Source: REEB95 sp050729555 (GTDB taxonomy: Bacteria; Pseudomonadota; Alphaproteobacteria; ATCC43930; CGMCC-115725). From it: a stretch of 7,794 bases of DNA. Below the pieces are notes generated by a model that ran no database searches, was not told the origin of the DNA, and worked only from the letters and a program-made list of their open reading frames with translations. Location of the stretch: assembly GCA_050729555.1 (NCBI GenBank), contig JBOHLR010000109.1, forward strand, positions 1 to 7,794. The letters run 5' to 3'. Numbering within the stretch: position 1 is the stretch's first letter; every line of letters starts with the position of its first letter. The translations under genes and the position numbers were made by a program. This document shows, one piece after another, positions 1 to 6,024 of this stretch.

Positions 1-326
1 TCGGGCGGCACGATGGTGTCGAGCGGCGCCGAGGCATAGGCCGCGTAATAATCCGGCACGCCGGCAAAGGCGATGCGATCCGCGGTCAGCCAGAAATCGC
101 CGAAGGGTCCACGCCGCACGACCGCCTCGGCGTCGGGACCGCGCACCACGATGACGATGTCGCCCGGCGCGTCGATGGTGCCGAATAGCGTAACCGCGCG
201 GCTGGCCGCATCGGCACCGAGCGTAACGTAGTGGGCGGAGAGATCGGCGGACAGCGACGATTCGGCCCATGCCGTCGGCACAAGGCCGACAAGGACCGCA
301 AACGCGGCCAACGCGCGCCTCCTCAC
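1..326 (-). CDS. TIGR02186 / Alph_Pro_TM-like exported protein, 5' part only
   Basis: About 108 codons of the N-terminal part are present; the rest lies beyond the left edge. From a GTG start at 326 the product has a classical signal peptide: RRR at residues 2-4, a hydrophobic core at about 5-17, and an AWA cleavage site at 19-21. It continues with a beta-rich stretch containing LFGTIDAPGDIVIVVRGP and a VVRR motif. This matches my memory of the TIGR02186/Alph_Pro_TM family of alphaproteobacteria, large periplasmic or membrane-anchored proteins often found near TauE/SafE permease genes; their function is unknown. The start is uncertain. An in-frame ATG lies at 356 without a clear ribosome site. 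An in-frame TTG at 311 has a perfect GAGGAGG six bases upstream, but using it would remove the basic n-region. The gene diverges from the heme-binding family gene across about 150 bp. Family assignment is from recognition, not a search. Confidence 0.65.
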   Translation of the reverse strand, partial: MRRRALAAFAVLVGLVPTAWAESSLSADLSAHYVTLGADAASRAVTLFGTIDAPGDIVIVVRGPDAEAVVRRGPFGDFWLTADRIAFAGVPDYYAAYASAPLDTIVPP

Positions 327-477
327 AGCCGATGTGCAGCACCCCCCGGCGCGCATCGGGCGCAATTCTACAAGCGCGGCCCACCCGCGACAACGCGCTT
401 GGCCGCCGCGCGCAAACCTGTCGCGTCGGCCGCCGCGCCGGCTATGATCGCCATCCGCTTCGCAACGGAGACCCCAC

Positions 478-888
478 ATGGCCGCCCTCGCCGACAAGAA
501 AGCGCTGACTCTCACCGCCGCCCGCGCCATCGTCGCGGCGGCCGAAGCCGAGGCGCGCAAGCACAACCTCGCTGTCACGATGTCGGTGGTCGATGACGGC
601 GGGCATCTGCTGCATCTGGCGCGGATGGACGACACCGGCCTTGCCAGTATCGAGGTCTCGATCGCCAAGGCGCGCGCCGCGGCGATGTTCAAGCGCCCGA
701 CCAAGTTCTGGGAGGACGCTCATGCCAGCGGCAAGACGCATCTCGCCAATCTGCCGGGCGTGCTACCGATCGAAGGCGGCGTGCCGCTGATGGCCGGCGG
801 CAAAGTGATCGGCGCGTTCGGTGTTTCGGGCGCATCGTCTGCGCAGGACGGTCAGGTCGCCGCTGCCGGCGCCGCGGCGCTCGGTTGA
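478..888 (+). CDS. GlcG/HbpS-like heme-binding family protein (DUF336)
   Basis: The 136-residue product covers a whole Haem_degrading/GlcG/HbpS domain (formerly DUF336), the usual length for single-domain members. Recognisable blocks are SVVDDGGHLL at 36-45, an AKARAAAMFKRPT helix at about 63-75, and the C-terminal LPIEGGVPLMAGGKVIGAFG followed by VSG and a D-containing loop. Known relatives include HbpS of Streptomyces, which binds heme extracellularly, and GlcG of the glycolate locus, whose role is unclear. No signal peptide is visible, so this copy is probably cytoplasmic. Start: GGAG at 467-470, seven bases before the ATG. It stands alone, divergent from the TIGR02186-like gene and convergent with the small membrane protein gene, whose stop is 21 bases away. 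I cannot infer a substrate; neither neighbour is a glycolate gene. Confidence 0.85.
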   Translation: MAALADKKALTLTAARAIVAAAEAEARKHNLAVTMSVVDDGGHLLHLARMDDTGLASIEVSIAKARAAAMFKRPTKFWEDAHASGKTHLANLPGVLPIEGGVPLMAGGKVIGAFGVSGASSAQDGQVAAAGAAALG

Positions 889-908
889 GCGTCGAATGAA
901 ATGCGCGC

Positions 909-1040
909 CTAGCGCCGATGGCTCGGTGGCATCTTGAGCCAGGCGTAGGTCGCCAGGCCGAGCCCGACGACCCAGATCACGCCGAGGACCGCGCCCATGG
1001 CGCCGCTATGACCCGTAATGCCGTAAAATTCGTTCCACAT
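909..1040 (-). CDS. small single-pass membrane protein, 43 aa, unknown function
   Basis: A short ORF of 43 codons starts with ATG at 1040 and ends with TAG at 909-911. A strong Shine-Dalgarno, AAGGAAGG (1053 to 1046), sits five bases before the start, which is the main reason to accept it. The product begins MWNEFYG, has one hydrophobic segment at about residues 15-35 (MGAVLGVIWVVGLGLATYAW), and ends with a short basic tail, KMPPSHRR. By the positive-inside rule the C-terminus should be cytoplasmic. I do not recognise a family. The gene lies downstream of a strong predicted promoter and tandem operator near 1195-1223, with about 150 bases of leader between, so it is the most likely target of that regulation. 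It converges on the GlcG/HbpS-like gene. It resembles small inner-membrane proteins that modulate larger complexes, but no partner is visible. Confidence 0.7.
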   Translation of the reverse strand: MWNEFYGITGHSGAMGAVLGVIWVVGLGLATYAWLKMPPSHRR

Positions 1041-1053
1041 CGCAGCCTTCCTT

Positions 1054-1068
1054 GCCGGCTATGCCGGC
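1054..1068 (-). promoter_or_regulatory. hairpin just upstream of the small-protein ribosome site
   Basis: GCCGGC at 1054-1059 and GCCGGC at 1063-1068 are self-complementary and separated by three bases. They form a 6-bp GC-only hairpin in the leader, directly beside the Shine-Dalgarno at 1046-1053. It could affect ribosome access to the 43-aa ORF. GC-rich palindromes are common in this genome, so it may be chance. Confidence 0.3.
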
Positions 1069-1152
1069 CGGTCTTGATGCCCGAATTGATGCGGCGTTCC
1101 GCCCCTTTTTCGGTTCGGGATCAGGCGAGAAGCCCTTTCCCGGTATAGATTT

Positions 1153-1189
1153 AGGTCACTTCGGCTTGCGTTGTGTGCAGGCGTGACCT
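1153..1189. repeat. 7-bp inverted repeat AGGTCAC/GTGACCT with 23-base loop
   Basis: AGGTCAC at 1153-1159 and GTGACCT at 1183-1189 are perfect inverted copies. On the minus strand they fall at the predicted 5' end of the transcript from the 1195-1223 promoter, so they could form a 5'-terminal stem, a second operator, or nothing. The AT-balanced sequence in a GC-rich genome makes a 7-bp match slightly more notable. Confidence 0.35.
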
Positions 1190-1192
1190 GTA

Positions 1193-1215
1193 TTGGTATA
1201 CCACTGGTATACCAA
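1193..1215. promoter_or_regulatory. tandem palindromic operator, GntR-type
   Basis: The 10-bp palindrome TGGTATACCA occurs twice, at 1194-1203 and 1205-1214. The copies are separated by one base and lie 11 bp apart, about one helical turn. With flanking T and A the 23-bp block is itself a palindrome around one central C. GGTATACC-type palindromes with GGTATA half-sites are typical of GntR-family (FadR/FCD subgroup) regulators; E. coli NanR binds GGTATA repeats. A further GGTATA half-site is at 1142-1147. The block overlaps the spacer and -10 of the minus-strand promoter, which predicts repression. No regulator gene is in the window. Confidence 0.6.
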
Positions 1216-1223
1216 CGTGTCAA
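1195..1223 (-). promoter_or_regulatory. sigma-70-type promoter reading toward the 43-aa gene
   Basis: On the minus strand the -35 is TTGACA (1223 to 1218, perfect consensus). A 17-base spacer follows, then TATACC (1200 to 1195) as the -10, preceded by TGG, an extended -10 (TGn). Transcription would start near 1188 and run left with a leader of roughly 150 bases to the ATG at 1040. It lies downstream of trpS and of a hairpin, so it is probably independent of the trpS transcript. The operator overlaps the spacer and -10. Confidence 0.55.
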
Positions 1224-1242
1224 ATCCGTGACCGGGCGCTAA

Positions 1243-1258
1243 GGCTCGATACCGAGCC
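1243..1258 (-). terminator. possible trpS terminator hairpin
   Basis: GGCTCG (1243-1248) and CGAGCC (1253-1258) form a 6-bp stem with a four-base loop, beginning eight bases after the trpS stop codon. The tract that follows on the minus strand is only TTAG, so this is a weak intrinsic terminator at best. Its position between trpS and the next promoter supports a boundary role. Confidence 0.35.
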
Positions 1259-1266
1259 GGCAATAT

Positions 1267-2265
<999 letters not shown>

Positions 2266-2300
2266 GCCGTCGTCGCTGATGGAGGGCGCGGGCGCGACCG

Positions 2301-3863
2301 TTATCGCCGCCGGCGGGCCGCGAGGTCAAGCCCGAGACGCTGGCCAAGCTCAGTGCGATCGGCCGCGCCCAGCACCAGCGCGAAGATCGCGAAAGCGGCG
2401 AGGCCGGCAACGATCAGCGCGACCAGCGCGGCGAGACGCGCGGCCAGATGCGCGCCGATATAAGGCGCCAGCGGGATTTTGAGCGCGACCAGAACGATTC
2501 CCATCAGCAGCGACGCGGCGAGAATTCGCGGGATGCGCGAGCGCGACCGCGCGTCGAGCCGGAAATGGGCGCGCCGATGCAGCAGCCAGAGCAGCGCCAA
2601 TGCGTTGATCCAGCCCGCCGCCGACGTCGCGCTAGCGATGCCGACATGGGCGAAAGGCAACGCGACGCCGAGCGTCAAGGTGAGCACCAGATTGGCGGCG
2701 ACCGCGACCATCGCGACTTTCACCGGCGTCGCCGTGTCGTGGCGCGCGAAGAACGCGGGCGCCAGCACTTTGACCAGCACGAAGGCAGGCAAGCCCGCAG
2801 CATAGGCGGCGAGCGCGCCCGCCGTCGCCGTGACTTCGACCGGGCCGAAAGCGCCACGCTCGAACAACGCCGCCAGGATCGGCCGCGCCAGCACGCCGAG
2901 CGCGACCGCCGCCGGCACGGTCAGCAGCAGCGCCAGCTCGAGACCGCGATTTTGCGTCTGCACCGCGCCGGCTTCGTCGCCGGTGCGCACCTGGCGCGAC
3001 AGCGGCGGCAGGATCGCGGTGCCGACGGCGATGCCGACGACCGCCAGCGGCAGCTGATTGAGCCGGTCGGCGTAGTAGAGATATGACACCGCGCCGGTCG
3101 GCAGCAGCGAGGCGACGGCGGTGGAGACCACGAGATTGAGCTGCGTCACGCCAGCGCCGAAAATGCCGGGCCCCATCAAGCCAACGAGCCGCCGCAAAGC
3201 CGGCGTCCAGCGCGGCCGTGGAAAGCGCAGCGCCAGTCCGGCTTGGCCGCACGACGCCATCAGCCAGACGAACTGCGCGAAGCCGGCGGCCGTCACCGCC
3301 CAGCTCAACGCCGCGCCGCTCACCGGCCGCACCAGCAGCAGCGTGCCGATCAGGAACAGGTTGAGCAGCACCGGCGTCGCGGCGGTGGCGGCGAAGCGTT
3401 CGAGCGAATTGAGCACGCCGCCTTGCAACGCCACCAGCGAGATGAACAGCAGATAAGGGAATGTGATGCGCGTCAGCGTGACGGTGAGCGCGAATTTCTC
3501 GGGCTCGGCGGCAAAGCCCGGCGCCAGCACGTGCAGCAAGGCCGGCGTGACGATCTCGCACACCAGCACGAAGACGAACAGCACCGTCGTCAGCGCCGCC
3601 ATCGCTTCTTCGGCAAAGAGCCGTGCCGGTTGCCGGCCTTCCTTGGCGATCATGCCGGCGAAAATCGGCACGAACGCGGCGCTGAACGCGCCTTCGGCGA
3701 AGAAGCTGCGGAACAGATTGGGCAGACGCAGCGCGACGAAAAAGGCGTCGGCCACCGGCCCGGCGCCGAGGAATTGCGCCGTCAGCATGTCGCGGACGAA
3801 GCCCAGCACGCGGCTCATCATGGTGTAGCCGCCGACCGTCGCGACCGAGCGCAGAAGGGCCAT
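2301..3863 (-). CDS. murJ: lipid II flippase MurJ
   Basis: MurJ (MviN) is a polytopic inner-membrane MOP-superfamily transporter that moves lipid II across the membrane for peptidoglycan synthesis. From ATG at 3863 the protein has 520 residues, many hydrophobic segments consistent with about 14 helices, and the family start MALLRSVATVGGYTM. With this start, residues Arg18, Arg24, Asp39 and Arg52 fall at exactly the numbers of the essential residues of E. coli MurJ. The conserved YYADRLNQLPLAVVGIAVGT block includes Arg267, equivalent to E. coli Arg270. These matches argue for this start even though it lacks a good ribosome site. An in-frame ATG at 3935 with GAAGGA upstream would add 24 Arg-rich residues. 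The gene diverges from dapB and probably shares a transcript with trpS downstream. Confidence 0.95.
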   Translation of the reverse strand: MALLRSVATVGGYTMMSRVLGFVRDMLTAQFLGAGPVADAFFVALRLPNLFRSFFAEGAFSAAFVPIFAGMIAKEGRQPARLFAEEAMAALTTVLFVFVLVCEIVTPALLHVLAPGFAAEPEKFALTVTLTRITFPYLLFISLVALQGGVLNSLERFAATAATPVLLNLFLIGTLLLVRPVSGAALSWAVTAAGFAQFVWLMASCGQAGLALRFPRPRWTPALRRLVGLMGPGIFGAGVTQLNLVVSTAVASLLPTGAVSYLYYADRLNQLPLAVVGIAVGTAILPPLSRQVRTGDEAGAVQTQNRGLELALLLTVPAAVALGVLARPILAALFERGAFGPVEVTATAGALAAYAAGLPAFVLVKVLAPAFFARHDTATPVKVAMVAVAANLVLTLTLGVALPFAHVGIASATSAAGWINALALLWLLHRRAHFRLDARSRSRIPRILAASLLMGIVLVALKIPLAPYIGAHLAARLAALVALIVAGLAAFAIFALVLGAADRTELGQRLGLDLAARRRR

Positions 3864-3904
3864 GAAACCGATGGTGTAGAGGATGCGGCGAGTCGTGGGA
3901 AGAG

Positions 3905-3922
3905 GCCGCCGCCCCGGGCGGC
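3905..3922. repeat. GC-only hairpin between murJ and dapB starts
   Basis: GCCGCC and GGCGGC pair in this block: 3905-3910 or 3908-3913 can pair with 3917-3922, giving a 6-bp stem with a 6- or 3-base loop. It lies 42-59 bases upstream of the preferred murJ start, in the 114-bp divergent region that must hold control signals for both genes. No convincing -35/-10 pair was seen in this region. Confidence 0.3.
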
Positions 3923-3977
3923 GCCGCGCTTGCATTTGCGCCGTCCTTCGCCGAGTTTCAGGCGACAGGAGCAACCT

Positions 3978-4787
3978 ATGGCCGAGCTTAAGATCGGGGT
4001 TTCCGGCTGCGGCGGGCGGATGGGCCGCATGGTCGCGCTCGAATTGCTGGAGACCAAGGGAACGCGTCTCGCCGGCGGCATCGACGCCGCCGACAGCCCC
4101 TATCTCGGCCGCGACCTCGGCGAAATGGCCGGTGTCGGCGCGCTCGGCATCAAGGCCGGGAGCGATGCGCTCGCGCTGTTCCGCATCGCCGACGCGGTGA
4201 TCGATTTCTCATGGCCGGCGGCCAGCGTCGGCCATGCGAAAATCGCCGCAGCGACGGGCAAGGCGCTGGTCATCGGCACCACCGGCCTCGACGCGGCGCA
4301 GGAAAGCGCGCTCAAGCAGGCGGCGCGCAAGGCGCCGATCCTGTGGGCGCCCAACATGAGCGTCGGCGTCAATCTGCTGCTCGAGCTGGTGCGCGACGCG
4401 GCGGCGCAGCTCGGGCCGGAATACGACATCGAGATCCTCGAGATGCATCACCGCTACAAGGTCGATGCACCCTCAGGCACAGCGCTGGCGCTCGGCCGCG
4501 CCGCCGCGGCCGGCCGTGACGTCGACCTCGGCAAAAAGCACGCCGCCGCACGCAACGGCGCGACCGGTCCGCGCAAGCCGGGCGACATCGGCTTCGCCGT
4601 TTTGCGCGGCGGCGACGAGGTTGGGCTGCACAAGGTGATGTTCGCCGGCGCCGGCGAGGTTATCGAACTGTCCCACCGCGCGACGTCGCGCCGCGTCTTC
4701 GCGCGCGGCGCGGTGCGCGCCGCCCAGTGGCTCGCGCGGAAGAAGCCCGGCCTCTATTCGATGGCCGACGTCCTGGTGAAGCGCTAG
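3978..4787 (+). CDS. dapB: 4-hydroxy-tetrahydrodipicolinate reductase
   Basis: DapB reduces the dihydrodipicolinate-level intermediate with NAD(P)H in the diaminopimelate/lysine pathway, so it feeds peptidoglycan precursors. The 269-residue protein has the usual length. The Rossmann nucleotide site GCGGRMGR is at 10-17 and GTTG at 100-103. The catalytic block EMHHRYKVDAPSGTAL contains His157, His158 and Lys161, matching E. coli His159, His160 and Lys163. The C-terminal SMADVL motif is present. The start ATG at 3978 has AGGAG about seven bases upstream and gives the canonical MAELKIGVSGCGGRMG. It is divergent from murJ, giving two cell-wall genes back to back. Its last 128 bp overlap the 3' end of nth on the opposite strand. 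In related genomes dapB can be followed by gpmA; none is present here. Confidence 0.96.
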   Translation: MAELKIGVSGCGGRMGRMVALELLETKGTRLAGGIDAADSPYLGRDLGEMAGVGALGIKAGSDALALFRIADAVIDFSWPAASVGHAKIAAATGKALVIGTTGLDAAQESALKQAARKAPILWAPNMSVGVNLLLELVRDAAAQLGPEYDIEILEMHHRYKVDAPSGTALALGRAAAAGRDVDLGKKHAAARNGATGPRKPGDIGFAVLRGGDEVGLHKVMFAGAGEVIELSHRATSRRVFARGAVRAAQWLARKKPGLYSMADVLVKR

Positions 4788-5445
4788 CTGCCGCCGGAAC
4801 GTCCGCTGTCGTCTTCGCCTCGTAGAGACAGAGATCGCGCACGACGCAAGCGGCGCATTTTGGATTGCGCGCGGTGCAGACATAGCGCCCGTGCAGGATC
4901 AGCCAGTGATGCGCGTGGCGGAGATACTGTTCCGGCACGACCGCTTCGAGCGCTTCCTCGACCGCGCGCGGATCCTTGCCCGGCGCCAGGCCGGTCCGGT
5001 TGCCGAGCCGGAAGATATGCGTGTCGACCGCGATGGTCGGCTGGCCGAAGGCGACGTTGAGCACGACGTTGGCGGTCTTGCGCCCGACGCCGGGCAACTC
5101 CTCCAGCGCCTCGCGGCTCGCCGGCACTTCGCCGCCGTGCTTCTGCGCGAGGATTTCCGACAGCCGGATGACGTTCGCCGCCTTGGTGCAATAGAGGCCG
5201 ATCGTCTTGATCGCATCGCGCAGCTTGGCTTCGCCGAACGCGATCATCTTGGCCGGCGTGTTGACGGTTTTGAACAATTCGGCGGTTGCTTTGTTGACTC
5301 CAACGTCGGTCGCCTGCGCCGACAGCACGACCGCGACCAGGAGCGTATAGGCGTTGATGTACGCGAGTTCGGTGGTCGGATCGGGCCGTTCGGCGGCCAG
5401 CGCCGCAAAAAACCGGCCGACATTCTCTTTTGACATGCGCGTCAT
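4660..5445 (-). CDS. nth: endonuclease III (base excision repair glycosylase/AP lyase)
   Basis: Endonuclease III removes oxidised pyrimidines and nicks abasic sites. The helix-hairpin-helix LPGVGRKTANVVLN holds catalytic Lys123, and Asp141 lies in IAVDTHIFR (E. coli Lys120 and Asp138). The 4Fe-4S ligands are Cys190, 197, 200 and 206 in the proper C-X6-C-X2-C-X5-C spacing. The conserved enzyme therefore ends near residue 209, close to the 211 residues of E. coli Nth. The frame continues to 261, and residues from about 220 on are encoded antisense to the dapB 3' end. This tail is Arg/Ser/Ala-rich and probably non-functional. Start ATG at 5445 has AGGG seven bases upstream; a second in-frame ATG is at 5436. 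It diverges from the DUF2244 gene by 14 bp. Confidence 0.95.
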   Translation of the reverse strand: MTRMSKENVGRFFAALAAERPDPTTELAYINAYTLLVAVVLSAQATDVGVNKATAELFKTVNTPAKMIAFGEAKLRDAIKTIGLYCTKAANVIRLSEILAQKHGGEVPASREALEELPGVGRKTANVVLNVAFGQPTIAVDTHIFRLGNRTGLAPGKDPRAVEEALEAVVPEQYLRHAHHWLILHGRYVCTARNPKCAACVVRDLCLYEAKTTADVPAAASASPGRRPSNRGRASSARATGRRAPRRARRRGATSRGGTVR

Positions 5446-5459
5446 AGCGGGACCCTAAT

Positions 5460-5963
5460 ATGGCCGAGATCATGAGCGCCACAGAAGCCACGACAATCTT
5501 CTTCGACGCCCGGCTGCAACCTTATCGCAGCTTACCGCCACGCGGCTTCGGCATCGTGATGGCGGTGCTCGGCGGCGCGTCGTTCGCGATGTCGGTCGGC
5601 TGCGTCATGTTCGGCGCCTGGCCGGTGACCGGCTTTTTCGGTCTCGACGTGGCGCTGGTCTATCTCGCGTTCCGCGCCAGCTATCGCAGCGCGCGCAAGA
5701 TCGAGCACGTGCAGCTGACCGAGGCCGCTTTCACAGTTGAACGCATCGGCGTGCGCGGCGATTGCTGCCGCTGGCGTTTCGAGCCGGTCTGGGCGCGATT
5801 GGACTTCGAGGAAATCGACTGGGACGAGAACCGCCTGGCAGTCACGTCGCATGGCAAGCGGCTGGCGCTCGGCGCGTTTCTCTCGCCGGTCGAGCGGCGG
5901 CGGCTCTATCGCGACCTGTCCGACGCGCTGGCGCGCTGGCGCCAGGCGCTGACCGGCCGCTGA
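5460..5963 (+). CDS. DUF2244 family membrane protein
   Basis: The 167-residue product has an N-terminal stretch with FFDARLQPYRSLPPRGF, then two hydrophobic segments at about 31-51 and 55-73. A cytoplasmic C-terminal part follows, beginning with RSARKIEHVQLTEAAFTVER. This layout and the YRSL / RKIEHVQL elements fit the DUF2244 family of alphaproteobacteria, an integral membrane family without known function that is commonly next to nth. Start ATG at 5460 has GCGGGA seven bases upstream; an ATG at 5472 is a plausible alternative and would lengthen the distance from the nth start. comM follows on the same strand after 61 bp and may be cotranscribed. Function cannot be inferred beyond membrane location. 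Confidence 0.85.
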   Translation: MAEIMSATEATTIFFDARLQPYRSLPPRGFGIVMAVLGGASFAMSVGCVMFGAWPVTGFFGLDVALVYLAFRASYRSARKIEHVQLTEAAFTVERIGVRGDCCRWRFEPVWARLDFEEIDWDENRLAVTSHGKRLALGAFLSPVERRRLYRDLSDALARWRQALTGR

Positions 5964-6024
5964 ACCCAGCTTCCGCCACAGCCAGGCACGCGATAGGCTG
6001 CGACCCAGCGCACGAGGGGGAAGC

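Noticed and set aside
443..448. TATGAT as a -10 box for the GlcG/HbpS-like gene
   Set aside because: No acceptable -35 is found 16-18 bases upstream (GTCGCG at the 17-base position), and it is only 30 bases before the ATG.
878..891. CGCTC/GAGCG hairpin over the stop codon of the GlcG/HbpS-like gene as a terminator
   Set aside because: The stem is only 5 bp and no T-run follows on either strand.
918..1148. 76-codon plus-strand frame over the small membrane protein and its leader
   Set aside because: It has no ribosome site and no recognisable content, while the opposite strand carries a well-supported small ORF and regulatory elements.
3243..3977. Plus-strand in-frame extension upstream of dapB running antisense to murJ
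   Set aside because: Composition is low-complexity Arg/Gln/Glu/His and it overlaps certain murJ codons. The dapB start at 3978 has a ribosome site and the canonical N-terminus.
4891..5433. 180-codon plus-strand frame antisense to nth
   Set aside because: It mirrors nth codon structure, contains no recognisable motif, and lies wholly inside a confidently identified gene.
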